64,000 bases of DNA from Renibacterium sp043789415 (GCF_043789415.1 NZ_JBDLLW010000001.1:1798001-1862000); one strand, 5' to 3'. Counted from the stretch's first letter, positions 43,793-52,748 are shown. The notes: generated by a model not told the origin, from the sequence alone. A program made the numbers and translations.

Positions 43793-45136
43793 ATGCTCAA
43801 CCAACTCATAGACCCTCGTACCGGCATCATCCGCTCGACCTTCCGGGCCGCTGTGCCAGATTCGTTTCCGGAAAATTTTCGGATGTTCACCGCAGTGCTC
43901 TCCGATGCGGCACAGTTCTCGCCATGGAATGTTGACTCCGCGGGCGCGGGCTATTCGCTGAGGGATGATGCTGCCGCTCTGGCACCCGCAATCGGTGAGG
44001 CGGTCGAACGGTACTGCGCCCATCTGGTGCCCCCGGAGCTGAGACGTGCCTCGGTCAACGAACTTCAAGGGTTCAGAGCCAACTACCTCGACCCACGAGA
44101 ATTCAAGCTCTTCGATGAAACCCAATTCGCCCAGCCGAAGTTCCCTTTCAGGAAATATCTTCCGGATGAGCCCTTGGAGTGGATATCGGGGCGTCGGCTG
44201 AGTGATGACCAGCCAGTTTTACTACCAGCGGACCTGGTCTGGATCTCTTATCCCTATTCCCGTCGGACACTCCGTGGAAAACCGATTCTGCCGTCCTTAG
44301 TCTCCGGTTTGGCCGCGGGCACAACTCAGGATGAGGCGTTATGGTCTGCTCTGTGCCAATTGATCGAGCGTGACACTTTGACCCTAGCCTGGTCGGGTAG
44401 GGCCACTCTCACCGAGATCATCCCTCCGGCTTATCTAGCGGCCTGGGGCGAAGGGGCGCGAAAGACCTTGAAAACCCGATTCTTTCAGTTTCCCAATGAG
44501 TTCGGTCTCCAAGTGGTTGGGGCACTCGTAGCGGACCTCGAGCGCGGGTACCTGACGATGGGGGCCAGTTGCAAGCCCTCGCTGCTCCCCGCGATGGAGA
44601 AGGCTCTCGCGGAAGCTTTGCAACTACAGCTCTTCAGCGCGGATCTCGATGACCCTTCCGGAGCTTATATGAAAGCTGCGCACTCGCCGATGAGCCCTTT
44701 GAAACCGTGGCGAGAGAACAGAGACTACTTGACGAGCTTCCAGCCCGACCTCTCAGACGTCGTGGAGTACCTGGTGCACTTGCAACTCTATCTGGACCCC
44801 AGAATGCAGAGTGACTTTCACCTGGAACTGGAGAGCAGTCTGGCGGCGGAGTCGGTCGACTGGCGGCAGCTTGCCGGAGATGAGTCGGCGGCCCACAATA
44901 TTCCCGGTCTCATCTCGAAGCTCGACCTGAGTTTTCGGCAGCTGGGGATCTTGGCCAGTTATGCTGATCTGACGACGCCCGACGTCGGACGGCTGGGCTG
45001 GTCGGTTGTCCAGGTACTCGCACCGGGACTGTATTCGAATTCTTCAGCGGGTCTCCCTTTTCTCGGCGGGGACAGGCTCCAAAAGAGATTGGCGGAGCGA
45101 GGGGATTTCACTCGGCGAATTCCGTTGCCTCACTAA
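43793..45136 (+). CDS. YcaO-domain peptide-backbone-modifying enzyme 2
   Basis: 447 residues, distantly similar to the preceding YcaO. Motifs AIGEAVERYCAH (about 64-75), LCQLIERDTLTLAW (about 185-198) and MEKALAEALQLQLFS (about 267-281); the C-terminus is RRIPLPH. All expected ATP-contacting Glu residues seem present. Two YcaOs in one locus may act in sequence on different residues or as a heterodimer. The 3' end overlaps the convergent SagB gene by 29 bp. ATG 43793 has a GAAAGA site. Confidence 0.86.
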   Translation: MLNQLIDPRTGIIRSTFRAAVPDSFPENFRMFTAVLSDAAQFSPWNVDSAGAGYSLRDDAAALAPAIGEAVERYCAHLVPPELRRASVNELQGFRANYLDPREFKLFDETQFAQPKFPFRKYLPDEPLEWISGRRLSDDQPVLLPADLVWISYPYSRRTLRGKPILPSLVSGLAAGTTQDEALWSALCQLIERDTLTLAWSGRATLTEIIPPAYLAAWGEGARKTLKTRFFQFPNEFGLQVVGALVADLERGYLTMGASCKPSLLPAMEKALAEALQLQLFSADLDDPSGAYMKAAHSPMSPLKPWRENRDYLTSFQPDLSDVVEYLVHLQLYLDPRMQSDFHLELESSLAAESVDWRQLAGDESAAHNIPGLISKLDLSFRQLGILASYADLTTPDVGRLGWSVVQVLAPGLYSNSSAGLPFLGGDRLQKRLAERGDFTRRIPLPH

Positions 45137-45908
45137 AGCCTGATGCGCCAGAAGGAGGGGCCGGTTCGGGTCGTCCCAGGGAGAAGATATGGCTTGGGAA
45201 GCTGCCTGAGGGCAAGCCGAGCAGCCGATGAAGGGAAAGATCGCTGAAACCAGTGATGCAGCAGCCGCCTAAGCCCAACGCGGTGGTCACCAGGTATTGG
45301 GTCTGAGCCATGATTCCGGAATCGATGTGCAGGGTCCGGTAATGCCGTGCCGAATACTTCCGCATCGTAGCTGCCATATCGGCTACCACGATCACCAACG
45401 CTGGATAACTAGCAAATTCCGCTTGGACAAGCCCATCCTGTAGCTGCTTCTGCACATCGGGTCGGTGCAGATCGACCAGGGCGTGCTCGGCTTTGAGGTA
45501 TCTGAAGAGGCCTGGACCGATGCTCAGCGAATCCTCTGTGGCTCTGGTGAGTGCGAGATAGCAACTCAAAGACGGTAGATTACCGGCGCTCGGAGCGTAG
45601 CTGTGAGGGGCTTCTTCCTCGCGGTGAGTGAAGCTGGTTTGAAATCCGGCGGTCCAGCCCAGGAAATCCGCCAGATCTTGGTTCTTCAGCCCGGTGATTG
45701 GCCTCCCGTACCAAGAGCGTCGCAGGGTGAGGGCTCTGCCGAGCGAGATCGGCAAAGTCCCTCTTGGCAGGGGCAGAGGGATGGGTTCTTCGGAGCCTTG
45801 GGCAGGCTGAGGGCCGTTGCTGAAAGCTGAGCCCTGCCCTGAGAGGGCGGAGTGAATAACCTGGGCGGTTCTGAGTCGCTGATTCAGTAGCTCTTTTTCA
45901 CTGTCCAT
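45108..45908 (-). CDS. SagB-type FMN-dependent dehydrogenase
   Basis: 266 residues from ATG 45908. Nitroreductase fold with RGTLPISLGRALTLRRSWYG (substrate and FMN arginines), HSYAPSAGNLPSLSCYL and LGLGGCCITGF near the C-terminus. SagB-type enzymes oxidise azolines to azoles in TOMM peptides. It is the last gene of the ABC importer operon, overlapping no operon gene but 14 bp after the binding protein stop. A longer in-frame reading to 45989 would overlap the binding-protein gene. Confidence 0.88.
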   Translation of the reverse strand: MDSEKELLNQRLRTAQVIHSALSGQGSAFSNGPQPAQGSEEPIPLPLPRGTLPISLGRALTLRRSWYGRPITGLKNQDLADFLGWTAGFQTSFTHREEEAPHSYAPSAGNLPSLSCYLALTRATEDSLSIGPGLFRYLKAEHALVDLHRPDVQKQLQDGLVQAEFASYPALVIVVADMAATMRKYSARHYRTLHIDSGIMAQTQYLVTTALGLGGCCITGFSDLSLHRLLGLPSGSFPSHIFSLGRPEPAPPSGASGFSEATEFAE

Positions 45909-45921
45909 GGTGGTGATCGGC

Positions 45922-46941
45922 TCAGAACAATTCCGGGTACAGCTGTTTAGCGACCCCGGGGACCGCTTTGGGGGAGGCAAGAGCGCCACCGAAAGCGGAC
46001 TGCTGGATGGCGACCACTCTATTTTTCTTGACCGCGGTAAGAGAGCTTAAGCGTTCGGAGATAAATTTCTCGGAGGCATCCTTGCTGTCTTGCTGTTGAT
46101 AGACGAAGACCAGGAACTCAGGGTCTTTCTGTGCAATGTACTCCGCTGAGGTTTGCGCGTAGACCTTTCCGTTTTCCACGATGCCGGGGTCGATGACATT
46201 ATCAGCTCCTGCCTGTTTGAGTACTTCTTCGTACATCGCACCGGAGTGGGTGTACAGATTCGAGCCTTGAAGAGTGATGATCAGTACCTTCCGGCGAGGT
46301 TTGCCTTTGATCACCACCTGGGTTTCAGCGACCTTGTTCCGCAGCGTGGCAATGAGTTCCTCGGCCTTGGCCTGCTGTCCGAGAATCCGTCCGACGTCGG
46401 AGATGTCCTGATAAGCGTGTTCAAGGCTCGTCTTAGTCTGGGTTTGCTCCCAGAGGGCCTGACTCACGTACACCGGGACCTTCTGGTGCTCGAGATCGCT
46501 GATGGTCAGAAGCTTCTTTCCGTCAAAGTGGTATTCCTGCTCGCTGATCACGAAATCAGGGGCGACGGATAGTAAGGATTCGGTGGTCATCTCATTGGGC
46601 GAAAGACGCGGAATTTTTGATGCTCGGTCTGCATACTCGGGGTCATTGACCGAATAACTGGTTCCAGCTTGTCCGACCAGCTGGTCCGCCGCGCCGAGCG
46701 CTATCACGAGGTCAGTCATCGACGGATAGCAGGAGACGATTCGCTGCGGAAGTGACGTGACGGTGAGGGTTCGTCCGCTGTTCTGCAAGGTCACTGGCGT
46801 GAAGCTCGCTCCTTGACTTGCCGTGTTCTGGGGACTGGCAGTGCCGCACGCGCTGAGGCAGAGCAGGGCGGCTCCGCCGAGCAGGAAATTTCGGCGATTG
46901 AAGCCGGAAGTATGGGGCATTTCACGGTACTTTCTGTTCAT
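45922..46941 (-). CDS. Siderophore/metallophore ABC transporter substrate-binding lipoprotein
   Basis: 339 residues. A twin-Arg (NRRNFLLGG) plus lipobox (CLSAC) signal lies in the first 32 residues, so it is Tat-exported and lipid-anchored. FepB/BtuF (cluster A) fold with RIVSCYPSMTDLVIALGA. ATG 46941 given; a Met at residue 8 is an alternative. Transcribed with ATPase and FecCD permease. In this locus the ligand is probably the modified peptide with its bound metal (inference). Confidence 0.9.
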   Translation of the reverse strand: MNRKYREMPHTSGFNRRNFLLGGAALLCLSACGTASPQNTASQGASFTPVTLQNSGRTLTVTSLPQRIVSCYPSMTDLVIALGAADQLVGQAGTSYSVNDPEYADRASKIPRLSPNEMTTESLLSVAPDFVISEQEYHFDGKKLLTISDLEHQKVPVYVSQALWEQTQTKTSLEHAYQDISDVGRILGQQAKAEELIATLRNKVAETQVVIKGKPRRKVLIITLQGSNLYTHSGAMYEEVLKQAGADNVIDPGIVENGKVYAQTSAEYIAQKDPEFLVFVYQQQDSKDASEKFISERLSSLTAVKKNRVVAIQQSAFGGALASPKAVPGVAKQLYPELF

Positions 46942-46971
46942 AGGGTTGAGGGGGCAGGAGCCTCGGTTGTT

Positions 46972-47742
46972 TTAGCGAAGTGGTGAGTAGAGCAGGTTGA
47001 CCGATCCGGTCATCGGGTTGATTACCTGATGCGTCCTTACCTGGAAGAACTTCTCGACGTTATCGGTGCTGAAGACCTCTTCTGGCGGGCCGAAGGCTGA
47101 GATCCGTGAATTGTCCAGGATGCCAATGGCCTGACAGTACCGGGCCGCGATATTCAGCTCATGGAGTGCGGTCAGCGTGGTGATCCCGAGAGATTCCACG
47201 ACTTCCATAACTTCCAGCTGAGTGCGAATGTCCAGGTGGTTGGTTGGCTCGTCGAGAATCAGGATTCTCGGTTCTTGAGCTAGTGCGCGGGCGAGTAACG
47301 TTTTTTGCCGCTCGCCGCCGGAGAGTGCCGAATAGTCACGGTGGGCCAAATGGCGGACTCCCACGGAATCGAGTGCCTGATCGACGACGTCGTTATCGTA
47401 GGAGCGCAATTTAGAGAAACTCCCATGGTGCGGGAATCGTCCTAAGGCCACCACCTCGCGGACGGTGAAACCAGGTAACGGTTCGTCGTTCTGCGGCAGG
47501 ACCGCAATGATCCGAGCAGCTTCAGAGCAGTTTGTGTCGCCCCACAAATCGATGCCGTCGATGAGGATGCGACCTCTCGCCGGGGGTCTATAGCGGTAGG
47601 CTGCACGCAGAATAGTCGATTTCCCCGCACCGTTCGCTCCGATCAGCCCAGTGATCCTCCCTGAGCTCGCAGTGAGATCTAGCTCTTCGACGATCTGTTG
47701 ATGGCCGACTTGAAGTGTTATTCCATCGAAGACGAGTTCCAT
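46972..47742 (-). CDS. FecE/FhuC-type ABC transporter ATPase
   Basis: 256 residues from ATG 47742. Walker A GANGAGKST, signature LSGGERQKTLLARAL, Walker B ILILDEPTNHLD and the H-loop His (TALHELN). The ATG overlaps the permease stop (ATGA). The longer reading to 48012 has an unrelated N-terminus in the permease gene and is rejected. Drives uptake through the FecCD-type permease. Confidence 0.93.
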   Translation of the reverse strand: MELVFDGITLQVGHQQIVEELDLTASSGRITGLIGANGAGKSTILRAAYRYRPPARGRILIDGIDLWGDTNCSEAARIIAVLPQNDEPLPGFTVREVVALGRFPHHGSFSKLRSYDNDVVDQALDSVGVRHLAHRDYSALSGGERQKTLLARALAQEPRILILDEPTNHLDIRTQLEVMEVVESLGITTLTALHELNIAARYCQAIGILDNSRISAFGPPEEVFSTDNVEKFFQVRTHQVINPMTGSVNLLYSPLR

Positions 47743-48863
47743 CAGATGCCTCCTTGGTGCTGTGACTCTCGCCGGAGCAGCCAAAGTAAGAACGGCACTC
47801 CGAGCGCCGCTGTCAGAATGCCCAAGGGGAGTTCCTGAGGGCGTTGTATAGTTCGTGACAGTACGTCGACGATTTCCAGGTAGCCGGCTCCCAGGAGAAG
47901 CGTCGTTGGGATCAGGCGGCGGTGTGTGGGCCCTACCAATAGGCGGGCTAGGTGCGGAATCATCAAGCCAACGAAGCCAACGCCGCCGGCAAGAGCCACT
48001 ACGATTCCGCACAATAAGGAAGCGATTACCAGCATTTCTGTTCTCACCGCGTTGACCCGTAACCCCAGGGAACTCGCGGATTCATCGCTCAGGAGCAAGA
48101 GGTCCATCCGGCGGTGGCGCAACAAAAGCCAGCCGAAGATCAAACCGATCGCCAGGGCTGGGAGCAGCAGAGTATCCCAGCGGGCTCCCGCTAAGGAACC
48201 CAAGAGCCAGAAGATCATCGTGTTGAGTTTGTCGGAGGACGCGGAATACTGAACGTAGCTGGTAATCGCCGTGCCCAGATATCCTACTGAGACTCCGGCA
48301 AGGATGAGGCGCAACGGAACCATTTTGCCTTTGCTTTTGCTGAGCAGCAAGGTGATCGAGGTTGCCAGCAAGGCTCCAACGAAAGCCGCTGCTGGCCCCA
48401 CTGCCGCCGCCAAAGCTGCGGGGAAAAAGCCGATCACTAGGACATTCACCGCGGAGGCACCCGAGGTGACGCCGAGGATATAAGGATCGGCCATTGGATT
48501 GCGCACCGCGGATTGCAAGACCAGCCCTGCTAATGAGAGGGCGCTACCGACAAGCAATGCGAGGATCACTCGGGGAACCCGGGATTCCCAGATGACATAT
48601 CCGAGTGCATCACTTGAGCCAGGTTGCCCGCTGAGGTGTTGCTGGAAGACTTCTAGGATCTGGGGCCAACTGATTGATGCTGCACCGGCGAAGAGTCCGA
48701 TACAAACTGCCGCGATGGCGATCAGTACTAGCCCCATGAGGAGTGCTGTGAAACGCCCTCTGCTGTGAAACGGCGCAGTGCTTCTAGGCTTCCTGGAGGG
48801 TTTCTGGTGACCGAGCTCCAAGGTGTGGCTGGAACTCGGACTTGGCTTCTGGCTCCTGAGCAT
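47742..48863 (-). CDS. FecCD-family ABC transporter permease
   Basis: 373 residues with about 9-10 hydrophobic segments after a 35-residue polar N-terminus. Motifs SRVPRVILALLVGSALSLAGLVLQ, NPMADPYILGVTSGA and FVGLMIPHLARL are typical of iron-siderophore and vitamin B12 permeases. It is the first gene of the importer-SagB operon. Probably homodimeric, as no second permease is encoded. The Zur/Fur-type box at 48882 lies 19 bp upstream. Confidence 0.94.
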   Translation of the reverse strand: MLRSQKPSPSSSHTLELGHQKPSRKPRSTAPFHSRGRFTALLMGLVLIAIAAVCIGLFAGAASISWPQILEVFQQHLSGQPGSSDALGYVIWESRVPRVILALLVGSALSLAGLVLQSAVRNPMADPYILGVTSGASAVNVLVIGFFPAALAAAVGPAAAFVGALLATSITLLLSKSKGKMVPLRLILAGVSVGYLGTAITSYVQYSASSDKLNTMIFWLLGSLAGARWDTLLLPALAIGLIFGWLLLRHRRMDLLLLSDESASSLGLRVNAVRTEMLVIASLLCGIVVALAGGVGFVGLMIPHLARLLVGPTHRRLIPTTLLLGAGYLEIVDVLSRTIQRPQELPLGILTAALGVPFLLWLLRRESQHQGGI

Positions 48864-48881
48864 TTAATTAGTTTAGACTAC

Positions 48882-48896
48882 TGAGAATGATTCTCA
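48882..48896. promoter_or_regulatory. Zur/Fur-type operator, second copy
   Basis: TGAGAATGATTCTCA is a perfect 7-1-7 palindrome. Extended flanks AGACTA(A/C)TGAGAA...TTCTCATTA match the box at 39753. It covers the start of the MFS gene and the region upstream of the permease, so it can silence both transcripts. Confidence 0.8.
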
Positions 48897-50131
48897 TTAT
48901 TAATCGGTTGTTCAAGTCTCTCAAACAGCCGGGATTGGGACCGGATTACCGGAGAGCCCTGATCGCGAGGGCCGTCTCGTGGACCGGTTCTGCTCTGACG
49001 CTCGTCGCCTTGCCAGTACTCGTCTTCGAGCTCACCCAGAGCGCAGCGTGGACTGCTACCTTGACCATTGTCGAAACCGCTCCCTATCTGTTCTTCGGGA
49101 TAGCCGCCGGTGTGTTTGCCGATAGAACTTCCAGGAAATGGATGATGATTTGGTGCGCTGCGGTTGCGGCCCTCTGTACGGGCATCGTGCCATTTGCCTG
49201 GTATGTCGGCTGGTTGAGCCTGCCCCTCTTGCTGATCGTTGCTCTATGCTCCGGGATTGCCCTGGTCTTCTTCGATGCGGCGGTGTTCGGTCTGATCCCT
49301 TCGCTTGTCGAGAAGGAAAACATTCCGCAAGCCACCGCCAGCGCAATGAGCTGGTCGACCCTGATCAGGCTGATCGGGCCGATGCTCGGAGGTTTCCTGC
49401 TGACGATAATGCCTCCGGCTGGGCTGCTTGCCCTCGATGCCGTGAGTTTTGCGGTTGCCGCATTGTTACTGCTGGGTGTCAGCGAAAGTTTAACGCCGGT
49501 GAGGAACCAGGCGGTCACGTGGTTCTCAGATCTTGGCAAAGGGTTAAAGTTTCTTTGGAAGCACTCCTTGGTGAGGTTTCTCACCATACTGGGTGCCGCC
49601 AATAGTCTGATCGGTGGCGTAGTCACGGCCTTGCTGGTGCCGCAGGCGGTTAATACCTATGCGGTTTCCAGCAGTGGAGGCTGGATGGGGTTTTTCTTCG
49701 CAGCCCTGAGCGTCGGGGCTTTGCTGAGCAGCGTCATCCTGCCCAGGCTTAAAGCTTCGCCTTCGGGATATTTCTTCTGGGGGATGCTGGTCTCCGCTGC
49801 GGGAATTCTGCTCTGGGCGCTCTCCTCAGAGCCGGTTCTGGGCCTGATTGGTCTGGCGGTTTATCAGGGTGGAAGTAGCTTGGTCATCCTGAACGGTATT
49901 AGCGTTCGTACTCAGGCGACCCCTTTGCAGATGCAGGGACGGATCAACAGTGTTGCCCGAACCGTTGCCTGGGGTGGACAACCACTCGGCGCGGCACTCG
50001 TCGTCATTTTCGTTAAACCCGAGGTATCTCTGCTGCTCATCGTGGCTTCGGTCGCCGCGGTTCTCACCGCGCTCATCGGTGGGTACCTCCTGCATCGCCT
50101 TTCCAAGCGAGATGAGATGATGACGGAGTAG
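48887..50131 (+). CDS. MFS exporter, EntS-like
   Basis: 414 residues with 12 predicted membrane segments. The N-terminal IARAVSWTGSALTLVALPVLV, GVFADRTSRKW and mid-protein LIRLIGPMLGG motifs fit the EntS/MFS_3 siderophore-exporter group. ATG 48887 lies inside the operator and has TAGACT (48874-48879) seven bases upstream; it is best read as a leaderless start. Downstream start codons (for example TTG at 48908) are weaker. Exports the locus product (inference). Confidence 0.86.
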   Translation: MILIINRLFKSLKQPGLGPDYRRALIARAVSWTGSALTLVALPVLVFELTQSAAWTATLTIVETAPYLFFGIAAGVFADRTSRKWMMIWCAAVAALCTGIVPFAWYVGWLSLPLLLIVALCSGIALVFFDAAVFGLIPSLVEKENIPQATASAMSWSTLIRLIGPMLGGFLLTIMPPAGLLALDAVSFAVAALLLLGVSESLTPVRNQAVTWFSDLGKGLKFLWKHSLVRFLTILGAANSLIGGVVTALLVPQAVNTYAVSSSGGWMGFFFAALSVGALLSSVILPRLKASPSGYFFWGMLVSAAGILLWALSSEPVLGLIGLAVYQGGSSLVILNGISVRTQATPLQMQGRINSVARTVAWGGQPLGAALVVIFVKPEVSLLLIVASVAAVLTALIGGYLLHRLSKRDEMMTE

Positions 50132-50146
50132 GAACCAAGCCGAAAG

Positions 50147-51781
50147 CTAGGAGATGACGCCGTCCACCAGAGCCTTGGCGGCCTCCTGGACTTCTTTCAA
50201 GTGCTCCGCACCTTTGAAGGACTCCGCATAGATCTTGTAGACATCTTCAGTGCCGGAAGGCCGGGCCGCGAACCAGGCGTTCTCGGTGGTGACCTTGAGC
50301 CCGCCGATCGGGGCACCGTTCCCCGGCGCTTCGGTGAGCTTGGCGGTGATCGGTTCACCGGCGAGTTCCGTGGCGCTCACATCGGCGGCTGAGAGCTTGG
50401 CCAAGACCGCTTTCTGCTCACGGCTGGCGGCGGCATCGATCCGGGCGTAGGCCGGGGCGCCGAACTTCTCGGTCAGGCCCAGGTAGTGCTGAGAGGGGGT
50501 GGAACCGGTGACCGCGGTGATCTCCGAGGCCAGCAGGGCGAGCAGAATACCGTCCTTGTCCGTCGTCCAGACCTTGCCGTTACGCCGCACAAAGGACGCC
50601 CCGGCGGACTCCTCGCCACCGAAGACCCCCTGGCCGGAAAGCAAACCGGGGACGAACCATTTGAAACCGACGGGGACTTCAACCAGCTCGCGTCCCAGGT
50701 CCGCGGCCACCCGGTCGATGATCGAGGAGGACACCAAGGTCTTGCCGACACTGGCTTGGCCCGGCCACTCCGGGCGGTGAGTATAGAGGTACTGAATTGC
50801 CACTGCGAGGTAGTGATTCGGGTTCATCAGCCCTGCGTCTGGGGTGACGATGCCGTGCCGGTCGGAGTCCGCGTCATTGCCGGTGGCGATGTCGTAGTTG
50901 GCCGCCTGAGCGATCAGCGAGGCCATCGCGTAGGGCGAGGAGCAGTCCATCCGGATCTTCTCGTCCCAATCCAGGGTCATAAAGGCCCACTGCGGATCGA
51001 TGGTCGGGTTCACCACGGTGAGGTCCAGATTGTGACGTTCGCCGATCTCGCCCCAGTAGTCCACCGACGCGCCGCCCATCGGGTCGGCTCCGATCCGCAC
51101 ACCGGCGCTGCGAATCGCCTCGAGATCGAGGATCTCGGGAAGGGCGTCCACATAGCTGGAGAGGAAGTCGAAGCTGCCGGCGTGCTGCAGAGCCTCGGTC
51201 AGACTAACCCGGCGGACGCCGTCCAAACGGTTCTCCAGCAGTTCGTTCGCCCGGTCGGCGATCCAGCCGGTGGCATCGCTGTCCGCCGGCCCGCCGTGCG
51301 GCGGGTTGTACTTGAAGCCGCCGTCGCCCGGGGGGTTGTGCGAGGGCGTCACCACGATGCCGTCCGCCTGGTCAGAATGGCTCTCGGAGCCGTGGTTGTA
51401 GCTCAGGATCGCGTGGCTCAGCGCGGGAGTCGGGGTGAAACCGTGGCGGGCGTCGATCAGCACGGTCACACCGTTACCGGCCAGCACCTCAAGGGCAGTG
51501 TTCTGAGCGGGTTCCGATAGCGCGTGGGTGTCTTTGGCCAGGAAGAGCGGGCCGTCAGTACCCTGTGCTCGGCGATATTCCACAATGGCCTGAGTGGTGG
51601 CGGCGATGTGATTCTCATTGAAAGAGGTCTTCAGGCTGCTGCCTCGATGGCCCGAGGTGCCGAAGACTACGCGCTGATCGGGGTTGGCCGGATCGGGCTT
51701 CAAATCGTAGTACGCATCGAGAAGCGCGGTGAGGTCGACTAGATCGCTGGGGAGGGCTACGGTACCCGCTCGGTTCGCCAT
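50147..51781 (-). CDS. pgm: Alpha-D-glucose phosphate-specific phosphoglucomutase
   Basis: 544 residues. Phospho-Ser loop TPSHNPPGDGG, N-terminal VFGTSGHRGSS, metal-binding DADSDRHG and substrate loop ESAGASF. Length is normal for the bacterial Pgm that interconverts glucose-1- and glucose-6-phosphate. It supplies UDP-glucose precursors, possibly for the adjacent glycosyltransferase locus (inference). ATG 51781 lacks a good ribosome site. Confidence 0.95.
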   Translation of the reverse strand: MANRAGTVALPSDLVDLTALLDAYYDLKPDPANPDQRVVFGTSGHRGSSLKTSFNENHIAATTQAIVEYRRAQGTDGPLFLAKDTHALSEPAQNTALEVLAGNGVTVLIDARHGFTPTPALSHAILSYNHGSESHSDQADGIVVTPSHNPPGDGGFKYNPPHGGPADSDATGWIADRANELLENRLDGVRRVSLTEALQHAGSFDFLSSYVDALPEILDLEAIRSAGVRIGADPMGGASVDYWGEIGERHNLDLTVVNPTIDPQWAFMTLDWDEKIRMDCSSPYAMASLIAQAANYDIATGNDADSDRHGIVTPDAGLMNPNHYLAVAIQYLYTHRPEWPGQASVGKTLVSSSIIDRVAADLGRELVEVPVGFKWFVPGLLSGQGVFGGEESAGASFVRRNGKVWTTDKDGILLALLASEITAVTGSTPSQHYLGLTEKFGAPAYARIDAAASREQKAVLAKLSAADVSATELAGEPITAKLTEAPGNGAPIGGLKVTTENAWFAARPSGTEDVYKIYAESFKGAEHLKEVQEAAKALVDGVIS

Positions 51782-51865
51782 ATCCCTAGCATGCCAGAGT
51801 GCTCTTCCGGAGAACAGCGATCAGCAGAAGAAGCGTATTGCGGCCTAGCATTGACGCCAAGATCG

Positions 51866-51893
51866 TCAGTGTTCAGTGTTCAGTGTTCAGCGT
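51866..51893. repeat. Four tandem heptamers TCAGTGT
   Basis: TCAGTGT occurs three times in a row (51866-51886) and then TCAGCGT (51887-51893). It lies in the gap upstream of pgm and downstream of the hydrolase. Could be slippage-prone. Confidence 0.75.
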
Positions 51894-51922
51894 TGAATAC
51901 CGGAAACCCGAGCGGTACCGTG

Positions 51923-52747
51923 TTAGGAGACCTTTTCCGGCACGGGTGCGACAACCGCCGGGTGTTTCAGAATCCAGTCGATCAGCACTTGCTCCAGTAG
52001 CCGCGGCACGTCGGTCAGCACGGAGTGGCCGATCCCCGGGAAGATCACGGTTTTCACGTCGCTGACGAGTTCCCTGACTCTGGGCTCCTGTTCCACCAGG
52101 ATGAATTCACTGCCGTAGACCGCCAAAAGCGGAACTTTCAGATCCTTGATAGCGTCGTCGGCAACCAGCTGCCCTTGCGGGAGCTCTTCGAAGAACTTTG
52201 TCTCCTTGGCCATCCTGCGCGCGATCTTCAGCATTTTGGCGCCTGCCAGCCCGTAAGCGGCGATAGCCCGCGCCATCGCATCGGCCTTGTGCATCTCCGC
52301 GTCACCTTGCCGGAAAGAGTCCGCCATAATGTCCGACCAAGCCCGGGTGGGCGGCTCGGCTTCCAAGGAGCCCAGTGAGGCGACCCGTTCGGGGAAACGC
52401 AGTGCGAAGGAGTAGGCGATGGTTCCGCCGTAGGAGTTTCCGGCGAGGTGGACCGGCGTCCCGTCGTGAATCAGATCCAACAGTTCGGCCAGATCGTCGA
52501 CGATGTTCTCCAGCTGGTATCCGCTGACGATCTTTTCGCTCTTCCCGTGCCCGCGGTGGTCGAACATGATGACGTCGATGCCCGCTGCGGCGATCGCGGG
52601 GGCGATGGTCAGATAGTAGCTGGCCAGATTGTCGATGATGATGCCGTGGATCAGCACCAGGGTCTCCCTCGGGACGTCCGGACCGCGATCGGTGGCCCGG
52701 AGGATCTCGTAGTTCAGCTTGAGTCCATTGACGATGGCGATGGTCAT
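51923..52747 (-). CDS. Alpha/beta hydrolase of the polyketide locus
   Basis: 274 residues from ATG 52747. Oxyanion region VLIHGIIID, HRGHGKSEKI, nucleophile elbow GNSYGG (Ser about 106) and FPGIGHSVLTDVP (His about 250). A type II thioesterase or a product-release hydrolase is possible. It overlaps the glycosyltransferase by no more than a base or two and is the last gene of the minus-strand locus. A longer in-frame reading to 52813 runs into the neighbour. Confidence 0.8.
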   Translation of the reverse strand: MTIAIVNGLKLNYEILRATDRGPDVPRETLVLIHGIIIDNLASYYLTIAPAIAAAGIDVIMFDHRGHGKSEKIVSGYQLENIVDDLAELLDLIHDGTPVHLAGNSYGGTIAYSFALRFPERVASLGSLEAEPPTRAWSDIMADSFRQGDAEMHKADAMARAIAAYGLAGAKMLKIARRMAKETKFFEELPQGQLVADDAIKDLKVPLLAVYGSEFILVEQEPRVRELVSDVKTVIFPGIGHSVLTDVPRLLEQVLIDWILKHPAVVAPVPEKVS

Positions 52748-52748
52748 C

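Noticed and set aside
45603..45830. Small plus-strand open frame that could be a second RiPP precursor
   Set aside because: It lies wholly inside the SagB gene, with no ribosome site and no leader/core layout.
47743..48012. N-terminal extension of the ABC ATPase
   Set aside because: This stretch overlaps the permease gene in another frame and encodes no ATPase-like sequence; ATG 47742 with ATGA overlap is preferred.
50486..51520. 344-residue open frame on the plus strand
   Set aside because: It is antisense to pgm; no motif or ribosome site supports it.
51866..51893. CRISPR-like array
   Set aside because: Units are seven bases with no spacers.
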